From positions 124,001-188,000 of the forward strand of contig JAUIRK010001028.1 of NCBI GenBank assembly GCA_030549495.1: 64,000 bases of DNA. Direction: 5' to 3'. Positions 43,057 through 54,175 of the stretch are shown piece by piece. A program made the position numbers and the translations under genes. Position 1 is the first letter of the stretch. Every line of letters begins with the position of its first letter. Source of the DNA: Nectonema munidae. Its lineage: Eukaryota; Nematomorpha; Nectonematoida; Nectonematidae. A model generated the notes under the pieces. The model worked only from the letters and a program-made list of their open reading frames with translations, was not told the DNA's origin and made no database searches.

Positions 43057-45705
43057 ATGGATCATCTTTCAGCTTCTCTTTTCCTTGTCTTCTTTTTTGG
43101 ACCTTTCGCTCTTCAAGCAGGTAAACTTAACATTTGCAAAACTTGTTGGGGAAAACTGTTCTTAGAATTACCACAGCTCGGTCCGCTTTTATACAGGCTT
43201 CAGTAAAATTACTAATCTTATGTTTATCACGATTACATTTGGCTTTGAACCGAAAATTGTTTTTGAAATTGAACTGAGTAATGTTGGTTAGATACAGGGT
43301 TTTGATAACTCAAGGTCTTGGGTTCGTTCTCGCATCAGACTACTTTTCTCATAGTTCGATACAAACAGCGCATTATTATTATTATTATTATTATCCAAAA
43401 GACATCAATGATCTCCTTCCCACTAAAGGATCAATACATTTGGGCTGATCAAAGCAGCTTCAGTGCTCGGATCTCACTAAGTTCAGGTTTGCGTGCGGCG
43501 TGAGACACAGAAGGAGTATTCCTCATTTTCACGTCAAAATAATCGATCAGATAACCCTAGAACTTGCTTGAAGCACTGATGTCTTTTGCCCTTTCTTCCT
43601 CCAGCTCTGCACGCAGGTAGATCCACAAGCTCGTTTCTTATCCCCGTCTGTGTCTTTGGAAAATTTAGGTTCCGTTTATGAAATCGGTAGAAAGGTGTGT
43701 CAAAGTATTTGCATTTTTTCTGCAATTTCATTGAAGTTTCTACTCATTTCCAAAAACAGAACGATAGGCTAAAGAAAATGACGTCTTTTATATCATTTAA
43801 GTTTTAAAGGAATTATTTATAAAGAAGAAAATTGATTTAGTTCATTTTTTCAAAAAATTTTGAGTGGATAGTAGTAACTCTTAACAACGATAAAATTGAA
43901 CAAGGTAATCTGCAGCAAACCTCAAATTGAAGTCGTTTATCCACTCCTACCAGGATGATGCATCAGCTTCCTTTGTCTGTTGGAGCTGAACGCGACTGTT
44001 TGCGGTTTGGTGAAGTTTGCCAAAGACACTCAAGGAACGACGCCCTTTGTGATACTCGTGCCAAGCTCAAAGTGCTGCCTGCCTTCTCGTCTCTTTTGCC
44101 CCAGTAAATGAATGTGGGGTGCTGCCCTAGTGATTCAAAAATTAAGAAAAGTTGAAAGATATACAAGCTTCAAATGATTATTTATTATTTAAATTAATTG
44201 GAATTTTTATATTCCTAGATTTTGAGATTAAACAAAAACGCTGTTGATTTCTGTACTTTTCGGAGCGTATAAATTAATTAATACGGGAAACTTTGCGTTC
44301 GCAATCAACTTCATGTGGTCAGCAAGGTTTCGGGTTTATACGAAGTTCTGAATAGGCAGCTCATGTTTTATAATGATGAGTGAATTTGCTGTAGGATGAG
44401 AGAAAATTTAAAAAATAGAAAAGCAAATAATAATTCATCCTTATGGATCACCCTCATGAATGTCAAGAAAAGATTTAGTATGAATTCAAGTTTACCTTTT
44501 TTACGGTTGTAAGGAAATTAGATTTGGCGAGTTAAAAAGAATTATACGATAAAATTTTAGGAAAAATCAAATTCATTGGTCCAAAAGGTGATGTCCACTT
44601 CTTCACTGAAGAAAGCGAAGTTTTTAGTATGGACTTTAGATTTCGCCTGACTTCAGAAGAAGAAGTATATCCCCAATCAAATCTAATGATCGAAACAGAT
44701 TTGATTGGAAAATCCATTGCAATTCGTATAAAAAGTGATCAAATCTTGGAAGAAAATTTCCAATTCACTATATACTTTCCAAATGCCGAAGAAACATTTG
44801 CTTTCACGTTCATAAAGTTTGGTAAGAGTTTTTTTAATGATTATTTATAATTTTAAGAGAACGCATTTCTTTTAAAACGCTCCTAGTCAACATCGTATGG
44901 GCGCTTGGAATACAATTATTAAAACTCTCCCACCTAAACTTTCCTTAGCTCTTCGCATGTAAGAATTAGTGTGACAAATGTTCCGCGACTCTGTAATTTT
45001 CCATCCCTGTATAAAATAAGATACTCATGCCATGTTTGTTAAGAAAAAGGCCTTTAATGGTGAAATATGAGCAAGGGTACTTTAAATCACGTAGCCAATG
45101 AAAGGACCTAACCAGTTATCGGTAGCTTGGCAAAGCTTCAGAGGCATTTTATATCCTGAAGAAGTTAGAGCCAAATTTATATCTTTTTGTAAAAACTTTG
45201 AGCGCGTATAACTTTTTTTCGACAAAAAGTAAACTGACCAAACTTTGCAAAGCTGTTAAGATATAAAAATGCAAACGCAAATCAAAATTTCAAAAAATTT
45301 GAACAACTTTTGAAAAGATATTAAACATCAAATATTACGAAAAAAGTGATATATGTGAATATAACAATATGTATATAGGACGACATACCCACTACTTTTA
45401 TGTATGTCATTTGCCAAAAAACTACAAAACAAGATTTTCCAAATTTTGCATAGATAGGTTACTATAGTTATGTTTATTACAGTTTTTTAGTTATTAAGTA
45501 AAAGTAAAGATTTACTCAACAGGTCTATAATACAAAACTTCACCACTCATCATCACTTTTTGCACCTTTAGATCCTACACAGAGTGACGCAGTTCCACGG
45601 TTTGCATTTGCACGCAACAGTTTTTGGTCTATAACGAGTTCTATATGGACTATTAAATTTTATACGTTTTGTTTTTTTATTTTTGTTTATAACTTTTTTG
45701 TTTAG
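43057..45705 (+). CDS. small secretory-pathway membrane protein, best member of the cluster
   Basis: Three exons: 43,057-43,120, 44,561-44,821 and 45,572-45,705. All junctions are GT/AG (CAG|GTAAAC, TTTTAG|GA, TTTG|GTAAGA, CTTTAG|AT) and both introns are phase 1, so the frame runs through to TAG at 45,703: 152 residues. Exon 1 is a signal peptide (MDHLSASLFLVFFFGPFALQ). Exon 2 is one cysteine-free ectodomain of about 87 residues with alternating strand pattern (GDVHFFTEESEVFSMDFRFR, then IGKSIAIRIKSDQ and NFQFTIYFP, ETFAFTFIKF). Exon 3 has a short linker and a C-terminal membrane segment (IWTIKFYTFCFFIFVYNFFV) with no cytosolic tail, or possibly a lipid-anchor-like tail. The protein would face the lumen or outside. 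A SINE lies in intron 1. I do not know the family. The exon model is inferred from splice signals only. Confidence 0.65.
43263..43395 (+). mobile_element. tRNA-derived SINE, family S, in intron 1
   Basis: Has AATGTTGGTTAGATACAGGG, GATAACTCAAGGTCTTGGG and a B box changed to GGTTCGTTCTC, then TTTCTCATAGTTCGATACAA, and ends in an (ATT)n run (43,373-43,395) where family members have the CACGGTA tail. Confidence 0.75.
43396..44560. other. rest of intron 1
   Basis: Open frames on the minus strand at 43,534-43,731 and 43,963-44,166 have no splice context or motif that I recognise. Otherwise nothing. Confidence 0.4.
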
Positions 45706-46585
45706 ACAAGTGACATGTCAAATTAAAGCGCTAACTAAGCTTATTTATATTACTTAGAATGTAACTTTTCATGAAACATCAAATTTGCCATTTTTCGGCT
45801 TTTTATACATGATTTGACTCTACGACATTCAGATAAAGTCTATTATTATTTTTAAAAAAGTTAAAATGTCTAAAATGTATGCGACGGTGTTGTTTTTTCT
45901 CTCAATCAAATACTAGCAAATTTTACAAATCTTTTTTTTGAAACTTTAGAGTTGCCATTTTGACTATTTTGAGGCCTTTTAAGAATGATATGGTAGTATT
46001 GAATTTTTTAACTTTAAGAAATCTCATCCTTAAAAAATGTGTGTTGAAATTGTCTTTTAAATTGAATAATATTAAACTAATTATGTTTAAATATTGTCTT
46101 CCTTAGACGATACTATTATAAAAAGTTTTATATCGTTGGAAATTCTTTTCAAATATATATTTTTGAGTATTAGTTTTATGTTAGTTATTTTGACAATAAT
46201 AAAGTTAAACAACATTTTAAAGATTTGTTTTGAGTGAAATTTTGGAAAATATCAAATCTTTATAGCTTATGAAATTCATATACAGAACCACATAGTGGGT
46301 AGGACTATGGATGCATTTTTAAGTATGCTCCATTGTGAAAAACTAATAATTCACACAAAGTTTTGAACAAATTTTTTTAAAATTATTTAGCATTTGTGTG
46401 TTTTGAAGAGTTGATATTAATTTTAGCGAGGCATAAAACACGCTTAGAAGAAGTAGGAGAAAAAGTCATTTCCTTTTTTATTAAGATAAAAGCACTCTCA
46501 AACAATTGTATTCCTTAGATACATTTCATCCGACTGAGAAAAAGAATTGAGTGAATGAACAAACACTTTTAAATCTTGAGTAAGG
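45706..46585. other. 3' flank, AT-rich
   Basis: An AATAAA near 46,197 is the nearest good poly(A) signal after the gene's stop. Otherwise nothing recognised. Confidence 0.4.
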
Positions 46586-46589
46586 TAGT

Positions 46590-47190
46590 TTATACACACA
46601 CACAGTTTAATTAGTTTCCAGGGAAGCTTTGATTCAAAATTTTTTAGGTTTATAGGGCATATAAGTTTTGCCTGGAATTTTACTTCTATAACCTAAAAGT
46701 TGTTCATCCACTGTCATAGAGTTTTCTGGAAGTTAAAAATGACATAAATTAACTTGAAAATTTGTTCGTAACTCTCTAACGCTATTCTTTCATTTCTAAA
46801 TCCAAAATTGTCGAATCTCAAACAATGAAGAAAAACCCCAAAACGAATTAAGCTCATAGTGGCACGTTAAAAAGGAGGCCTATCTTTAACAGCCCAAAGG
46901 TCTTGCAAATTACTCATACTGTCTCTATCGAGACCAACTCTGATTAAAATGGCAAAGCACGCTTTTATTTCTTCTTGATTAAAAAGAAGCTGGTGGTATG
47001 GGATTTGAACTCCACCATATAATTTCATTTAAATTCGTTCCTCTTGATTCTAATTCGTGATTGAAAGAACTGTTCTCAGAGTCATCAGAATCTTCGCTGT
47101 TCGAATCGTCTGAACTTTGAAAAAATACTGCCATGTCTCCTTCATCGTCTTCAAAATATTCTTCGGAATCGTCAACATATTTACTTTTAA
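46590..47190 (-). pseudogene. piggyBac transposase fragment 3 (N-terminal half)
   Basis: On the minus strand, starting near 47,190: an acidic start (DDSEEYFEDDEGDMAVFFQS, then SSDDSNSEDSDDSENSS), then LLFNQEEIKACFAILIRVGL and DRDSMSNLQDLW, then near 46,700 the block NSMTVDEQLLGYRSKIPGKT followed by YMPYKPKKF. This is the region of the first catalytic Asp (VDEQ) of piggyBac transposases. It differs from elements 1 and 2, so a third lineage. The second half is missing and no termini were found. Confidence 0.85.
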
Positions 47191-47205
47191 TCAGAGCCGT
47201 ACCCA

Positions 47206-47360
47206 GAAATTTTTTCTAGGGGGGGGGGGGGCAAAGTTGGAGTCTAATTAATTTTAAAAAGTTTTAACTATTTCAAAAACTTATTAGTTAAGTTTATTCC
47301 AATCAGTAACGGTTGCAATTCTTACCCCCCCCCCCCCCCCTCTTCAGCTTCTGAATTTAT
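47206..47360. mobile_element. possible hAT MITE end with G and C runs
   Basis: CAGAGCCGTACCCAG at 47,206 followed by TTTTTTCTAGGGGGG looks like a common hAT MITE start. A C run (47,324-47,340) followed by TCTTCAGCTTCTG could be the other end. No target duplication is visible. Confidence 0.3.
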
Positions 47361-48370
47361 TTGGCAACAAAAACTAACAACACCAAAAAAATGAGATCTT
47401 CATTACTTGAAAAGAAAAAGTTTGACTAATAACAAATGAGAAAATTTTTTTCTAAAATTTATATCATTTTGCAAAAAGTTTTTAACTTCAAAAACAAAAA
47501 AGTAAGAAATTGATGACTTCTTTAAAATTCTTCTTTTATTTGAAAAAAAAATTATGAATTTTTCTGTCAATTTTTTTAGTATATTCTTTCATAAAAGAAA
47601 AAATATTAAATAGTTACTTCTAGACGGAGTCAGAACTAAGATGGGTCATAATCCTGTTCAAGATTGAAAAACTTCTTTCACAAACTGATGTACTCGAACC
47701 TACCGTAAAAAGGCCCGAAAGAGAATAAGAGTCTTTACATAATACAAAATTACTCTAACAGAATTTTTTATAAAAAAATAATTTCAAAATGGTGAATATG
47801 TTAAACTTTGTGTTGAAATACATTGAAAAGAGTTTTTTTTGACTATTTTGTGCTTATCATAAAATTATACTAACTCAAATATAAGTTGAATGAACTAGTT
47901 ACAAAAAGTTAATAAAAAATTTTCTCAAATGAAAAAAAGTACCTAAAAAAACATTTATAATATTAATCAAATTAAATTAATTAAATTTTACAATTGATCA
48001 TTTACTTTATTTTTTATATCTGATTTAACTATGAATTTTCAAAGATTTTCCTAATTTTCAAATTAAATAACCTAGTTAAAACAACTAACTGATCGACATC
48101 TTCATTAATGCAACTTTTTGTTTTGACAATGTGATATGAAGGATCTTTATCGAATTTCTGTATATTTTGATCAAAATGGGGACTGATATTGTTTAAAATT
48201 CAGTTTCTTACATTTTGAAGACAGTTCGAACTCTATTTTTCGTGAATTGTATGGTAAACACCAAATGTATAGCAGTAGTGCTTATAAAAATGTTTAAATT
48301 ATCATCCAGAAACTTCCTATGTAAATGAAACTTAAAAATAAAATGGTCCTACTCTGAAAAAAGTTAACCT
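47361..48370. other. gene-free, very AT-rich
   Basis: No gene or known repeat recognised up to the TATATAAA near 48,378, which could be a promoter element for the gene at 48,753. Confidence 0.4.
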
Positions 48371-48752
48371 AAAAGTATATAAAAATATATATATATTGGA
48401 TCAGTGCATATGCTATCATCATTCATTTGAAGAAAGTTGTATTGAAATTAAAACTTCCGTTGATACTGTCTGCCTCACAGGATAATGAGCGCATATCATA
48501 GGAGCCATATGGTGATGATGAAAAATGAGCTGACATTCAAGCAATTGTAGTCGGGCATATTTTGATGGCAAACATTTGGTTGTGAAGAATTACACGTTGT
48601 TGTGATTTCTTAGTGTAGTGTAGAATAGTTTGAAGGGAGGGGGGGCAAATTTTTTTTTCCGGCTTTTTTCACATCCTCACGAGGTGAGAGCAAGAGTTGC
48701 GATTATTTCGGTAAAAGCACTCAAGAATATCCCATCCCGTACAAGAAATGAT

Positions 48753-50931
48753 ATGGAGCAAAACCGTGCCTCTAAAATCGTGTCTTTTTATGGAATGAAC
48801 GATCACAATGTGCGATTTTGCACTGCATTTTCCCTGGTTTTATGCAGTTTTGTTTTATTAACTATGACATACAAATTATTTTCTTATTCAACACATCTGC
48901 CCTCTTTAGATATTTATGCAAGTAATGAAGAGTAAGTATTACAATTTATTTTTAGAAAAAGGGAACCTTTCGAGCTTGTTTTTCACACCGAATGTAACTA
49001 TATATAGCCCAAAAGAAGAAGTGACAATTGCTCTGCTGTTTAAAATGCTCAGGAATGAACCTTTAGTTCCTGAAGTCTTCGTAATGGGAAAAGGTTTTAT
49101 TGAGGAAGTCGATGAATCAGAAAAGCAGATACCCGGGACCAATCAGCTAGCTAAGATGGTGACACTTAAAGGCAAGCTGATCAAAGACTCCACACTCTAT
49201 GTCTTGGCGGGCATTCGAGCTTCTAAAGAACATCTTCCAAGCGAGAACTTTGTTAAAACTCACGCTCAATTTCGCAAGACTTTCAAAGGTAGGATGCTAA
49301 TTTTCTTTTAATCAAATTGATGCCCACGCTTTTTAGAAGAATTGATTTTGTGTCCAGATTTTCTTATTTACTAGGTAACTAACTTGACCAATCTAATCCT
49401 ACTAATAACTCATTTACGAAGTTCAACCAAACGAGTGACCAGTCGGAATACTCCGAAAGAAAGGAGCTGTCCGCGTGAATTTCTTTATGGAAAAAAAATG
49501 ACTATAAAAGGATTAGATGGAGAAAAAATTCATGATTTTGCAAATGTCGTTATTCTTCAAACAATTGCGCCTATGAGCATATTTCAATTTAAAAAGCGTT
49601 GCACGTGATTAAAAAGTGATGATGCCTTAACCAGGTACAAAAATGCCGTTTGATTGACGTCGCCATTTATTATTCTCAAACAAAGGAAAGAAATATCTTT
49701 TAAGATTAAAATTTTTATTTTCAATTTACGCAATCATCCAATTCAATGAAAATGTTGCTAGATAATTTAGCGACACATAAAAATAGACAATTTAACAGTC
49801 GTTTCATGAAAAGTCATTTTTTGAAATATTGAAAAATATGAAAACATGATTTTCAGAAAATGACTTTTCAAGTCAAAAGTTCTTGAGTAATAATTACTGA
49901 CGCAAAAGACATTTTGACTTCTTTTTGATCAGAAATTATTTGTGTGTACAAATTTTAAAGGATGACGTTTTTGCTAAACTTCACCATGTTGTAATTACAT
50001 CGTCATGTTAATTCAAAGGTAAACCAAGAAAGAGTAATTTTTATTAAAAAATTTAGTAAATAAATTAGGTTTAATGATACCACGTCTAAGAGAGTTCCGT
50101 CTGCATACCAGTTATTTGCTTTGCTAATACTTTAAGATTTCTACGAGTTGAAAATAAAATTATTCTGTCGGGTCCACTGTCTCTGTCAAAAAGAGGAAAA
50201 TGCTCATTTGAGTGTGTTATACTTCAGGAGGTTCCTTTATAAATTGATTGCAGTTGCAGGCAGTTACATTTCTTAAATTTCTGTTGTTCCTTTTCATTTA
50301 CTGGGGAACTGCTTTTGAAGTTCCAACGAATGCTTGCGTTGCGAGGGAATGCGTGTTTTCCCGAGTCATTAGTGCTTTTCTCTCGTTGCATTAATCACTT
50401 TTGTTTCCTCGATTTGAGCAATTTGATTACCACTGTCACGGGTTTCTTTTAATTTCTCACACTTAAAACATGCTCCAGACGCATTTTGAGGGCTTAGCGT
50501 ATTTAAAATGTGGTATGCACTTAATAACTCAATAATACAAAGGATCAAGAAACTGTAAGCGAGGTGTATACATACACAGAATGTGAGATTAACCTGTGAT
50601 GAATTAACCACAATGAAGGTAAGGTCGTTTAAGATAATGACCATAAGTCTATGTTTAAGCTGATTTTCTTACACTTAAAACAAACTCCAGAGGCATAATT
50701 AACATGATGATGTAATTACAACGTCATGAATATACTTAACGATGAAGTTACCACGATGAAATTACCGGACACCTAAGAAAGGTGCCCACAACTTTGCTTA
50801 ATGTACCCTTTTCTTTTTTAGTTCTGAGTTTGTACCAAGATGCCTGGAATGTGCTTCAACAAGGAAATAGAAAACTGAAAAATGTTGATTACCCTTTTTG
50901 GAATACTTATAAAGCTCTTGCAACACCTTAA
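48753..50931 (+). CDS. cluster gene B: N-terminal membrane segment plus beta ectodomain
   Basis: Exon 1 (48,753 to about 48,921) codes for a short cytosolic start (MEQNRASKIVSFYGMNDHNV) and a membrane segment (CTAFSLVLCSFVLLTMTYKL). Exon 2 (48,956-49,288) is entered and left in phase 1 and codes for SSLFFTPNVTIYSPKEEVTI, then ALLFKMLRNEPLVPEVFVMG and LKGKLIKDSTLYVLAGIRA. Exon 3 (50,822-50,931) enters in phase 1 (VLSLYQDAWNVLQQGNRKL...) and ends at TAA; AATAAA follows at 51,011. V-TIYSPKEEVTIALLFKML aligns without gaps with V-HFFTEESEVFSMDFRFRL of the 43-kb gene. Problem: exons 1 and 2 are in different frames and the gap that would join them, GTAATG...TTTTAG, is only 34 bases, too short for normal splicing. 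Either a base is wrong, another first exon is used, or exon 1 is not part of this gene. Confidence 0.5.
50369..50644 (-). CDS. possible small single-pass membrane protein in intron 2 of gene B, antisense
   Basis: A 91-codon frame from ATG at 50,644 on the minus strand, with a hydrophobic segment (FCVCIHLAYSFLILCIIELL) and a hydrophilic tail holding ASGACFKCEKLKE, then many charged residues, ending at 50,369. An alternative start is the acceptor ATCACAG|GT near 50,593. Upstream on the same strand (about 50,665-50,700) a second, diverged copy of the tail codes for ASGVCFKCKK. Protein-level likeness between the two copies (with base changes that keep residues) suggests former or present coding. 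No known family. Confidence 0.35.
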   Translation of the reverse strand: MVIILNDLTFIVVNSSQVNLTFCVCIHLAYSFLILCIIELLSAYHILNTLSPQNASGACFKCEKLKETRDSGNQIAQIEETKVINATREKH

Positions 50932-51711
50932 TATTTTCAAAATGTTGTTTTTATCTTCTTCTGTAATGCATCTGTTTGAGTGTTGAATCACAATCTTTTC
51001 TTTCCATTTAAATAAATCACATTTGGCATTCTTTTATTAAATTTTTTATTTCATAAAACAAAATAAGATGTTCCAAATAATAACTTTAAATTATTCAAGG
51101 TCTAATCTTCTCTTTTCATTTCAATAGAATTTTTCATTTATAAAGCAGATTTTCAATCCTTGCGACACTCTTGTTCCATTAGTCCCAAAGGGTTAAAGCG
51201 GGTTTGAGGAACATTTCTCGACCTGTTGGCGGAATTATGTTTCCAGAGCTCTGTCGCCGGAGAATGAAATCTTTTTACCATTAGAAAAAGCGCATGCTTC
51301 ACTTTCAATTGTGACAAAACACTTATGAGTCCTGCACTCTCTGCTTCAAGATAGTTGGAAGAAATCCATTAGTAAGCATTAGAGAGAGAAAGTTAAAAGA
51401 TCGCTTATTTGTGTCAATGTTCAAAATATTTATTTTTAAAGTCCCGAGCGATAAAAAACTCATTTTAACAAGTTTAAAGTTGTCTTCAAGTGATAAAAGG
51501 AATTCAAAAATCGAAGTATTAAATGGCCTGTGAACAGTCAATACAGAAACAACTACTCCAGACTGTGTAAATTTAGCGAAAGGGAAATCAGTAGAGGATT
51601 CAGTGTATTCTGCATCATTACTTTAAGTTAATTGAAATAAACTCCTATAAAGAATACGAATTCCTCCTCTGCTCTCTTTTCTTTCTTTGAAAAGCACTAA
51701 TTTATATAGGA

Positions 51712-51840
51712 CGTGAGTAGGGTTGGTTAGATGCTGGATCAGATAACTCAAGGTCTTGGGTTCGATCCTGCATCAAGCCTGCTTTCTTCATAGTTCGATA
51801 CAGGCATTGTGCCTTAAAACACCCTACGGTTTTACCTTTA
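51712..51840 (+). mobile_element. tRNA-derived SINE, family S
   Basis: GGTTGGTTAGATGCTGG head, ATAACTCAAGGTCTTGGG core, B box GGTTCGATCC (51,760), CATCAAGCCTGCTTTCTTCA, TAGTTCGATAC and a CCTACGGTTTTACC tail. Close to the 23.6-kb copy. Confidence 0.8.
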
Positions 51841-52775
51841 TAGCCATTTAGTCTGAAATTTATATAATCAATCGAGTTTCAGGTTTCAGTAAAAATTATA
51901 AAGCAAAGCGCTCTGGAAAAACTTGAAAAATTTGCGATAGGCTTCTGATATTCAATTGCATGATCGATATAGTGCGAGATAAAGGTAATTCATCTTCATC
52001 ATATAAATATTTAGTTTTACTAAATTCAAAATTAAATTCAGAAAATATATCAAAATCATATAATTAAAAAAAACCAGTTTAAGATATAACATGGCGGAGC
52101 AAACCTAATGGGATATTGTCGCACCGTGATAAAGAATAATATAACATGCATATAGTAACACAGGCTTTAAAATGAAGAGTTTTTTTTTTTTTTTTAAATT
52201 TCTAAAATATTTATTTTAGAAAAAAGAATTATAAAAATAATCTGAAATATAAAAAGAAGGTGGAGCAAACCAATTAGGTTCTTGTCACACCAAAAAAAAA
52301 AAATTTAACAACATATGTAAAAATAGATTGTTCAAAAATAAAACATTGTAAAAAAAAAGTGAAAAAAATCCTGAGAAGATTAAAAACGAAGATCAATTGA
52401 ATGACATTAATACAAACATAAAGGATATAAAAAAAAATCCTAAATATATCATTTTCAATTACAATAACATGCTAAGATTTTATATAATTATACATGTATT
52501 TATATAATTTTTTTATAAATGTATATATATAAGTAGGGAACACAAAATAAGCTATTCTTGTTTGATAAAAGAAGTTGAATAGAGAAAGAAGAGAGAGGAG
52601 ATTGAAAAGAGGAAACTGGAAACTTGCTTAGATTTTTGTAGGAGATTGTAATTAGTAGGGAAATTCGAAATTATTCTACGTAGCCTATTTTGTCAGAAAA
52701 ACGCAAAAGCACTTATCTAAACAAGAAAACAAAAATACATACGAGTATCATATTATTGAAATTCAAGTAATTTGA
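51841..52775. other. gene-free, with a duplicated GGAGCAAACC block
   Basis: GGCGGAGCAAACCTAATGGG...GTCGCACC at 52,091 and GGTGGAGCAAACCAATTAGG...GTCACACC at 52,259 are diverged copies, 168 bp apart, of an unclassified unit, with T or A runs between. Otherwise AT-rich. Confidence 0.4.
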
Positions 52776-52779
52776 AAAA

Positions 52780-53298
52780 AAATATATAAAACTTTTTATT
52801 AAAATCTTTATAAAAACTTTTTTTTGAAAATCTTTTTCCCTGAGAATCTTATATTTATCGGTAAACAATTCCATGTCTTTATACCCTTTTTAATAAAAAA
52901 CTTATTGTACTTAGCTTATATCTAACATTTTTTAAATTATGTTTATTACGAAGGTTATAATTAGTAAAGTTTTGGTTCTCTGAAAAAATAGGGCTGAGAT
53001 CATTGATATAGTTTTTACACTTATAAATAAATGTAGCTAATTGTATTTGATTAATTTGTTTTAGATGTGGTATTTTAAAAGAATTGCGTACGTATATCGG
53101 GTCTTTATTTGAAATAATTTTTAAGGCCTTATCTTGTTTCTTTTGTAACTTAAAAAATTTATTTGCACTAGATGAACACCAAACAAAGTTACAATAGAGA
53201 AGTCTGGAATGAAAAATAATGAAAAAAAGGAGAAAAAAACCTGAGAAGACATTTTGTAACAGCAGAATTAGAGTAAGGAAAAAAAACTCCACAAACAT
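52780..53298 (-). mobile_element. LINE fragment (end of RT ORF)
   Basis: The minus strand is open for 139 codons (52,879-53,298). HSRLLYCNFVWCSSSANKFF and KLQKKQDKALKIISNKDP are the SxLxYxxxxWxxxxxxxxxxLxxxQxKAxRxI block that follows the RT core. LATFIYKCKNYINDLSPIFS and NYNLRNKHNLKNVRYKL follow, and the WNxLP-like end lies near 52,860. Truncated at its 5' side. Confidence 0.8.
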
Positions 53299-54170
53299 AT
53301 TCTTTTCAATTGCATCAATTTCAGTTAAAATATTTCAATACTTCATAAAACAATATGTTGAAAGAGGATGAAGATTGGTTAAAGGAAAAATTCTCATTGT
53401 AGACATTACAGTGATCTATTTTAGTATTAAGATTCATTTTCATGTGTATTGATTGATGTTATAAATAGTTTTAAACTTCACATAATCAAGATTATTTTTC
53501 CTTTATACAGCTAAGTTTGAAATTTATTTATAACTAACTTTCAAACTTATTCAGTAAAGAATAAAGGCTTACTATCTAAAATGAAAGAAGTTCATGCAAA
53601 ACGATTTTTCAAAGTTTATAGAAGAGAATTTAAAGGATTATGACAGGTTTAAATGGGATATATATATATATATATGAATTTTTTAATGAAAAAATGTCTG
53701 TTACCAGCAGTTGTCATGGGTGCGAACCTTTGATAAATGCGTTCTAGCGTCTGCGTTCATTCGATTCTGGTGGCGTTGCGCTCAATTTGTTTAAAGAGTG
53801 ACGCTATTCCACTCCAGACTGTTATAACTGTAAAGGACTGCGCGTAAAAGTTACACAATAATTTTATATTCTTAAACTTTTTCCAAAAAATTTTCAATTC
53901 ATAATTCACCAAACGAAAGATCAGATGCGGCAATTTCAATTAAAAAAATATGGAATAAAAGGTTTTTAAACTTGCTTATTTTAACGCCATCTACACATTT
54001 TAAAAAGTGAAATTTATGTTTCAATTGTATGATTTCGGAGTTCTTGAGATGCCGTTTTACTTTTTGTTCCACAAAATATATTTAAGACATAACTTTAACT
54101 GATAACTATAAAAATCCTCTTAGTGCTAGGAGGGCATTCACTCTAAAAATCAATTGTAGAAAAATTGTCA
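53299..54170. other. gene-free, AT-rich
   Basis: A short (AT)n run lies near 53,661-53,676. A 60-codon minus frame (53,757-53,939) has no supporting context. Confidence 0.45.
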
Positions 54171-54175
54171 AATTA

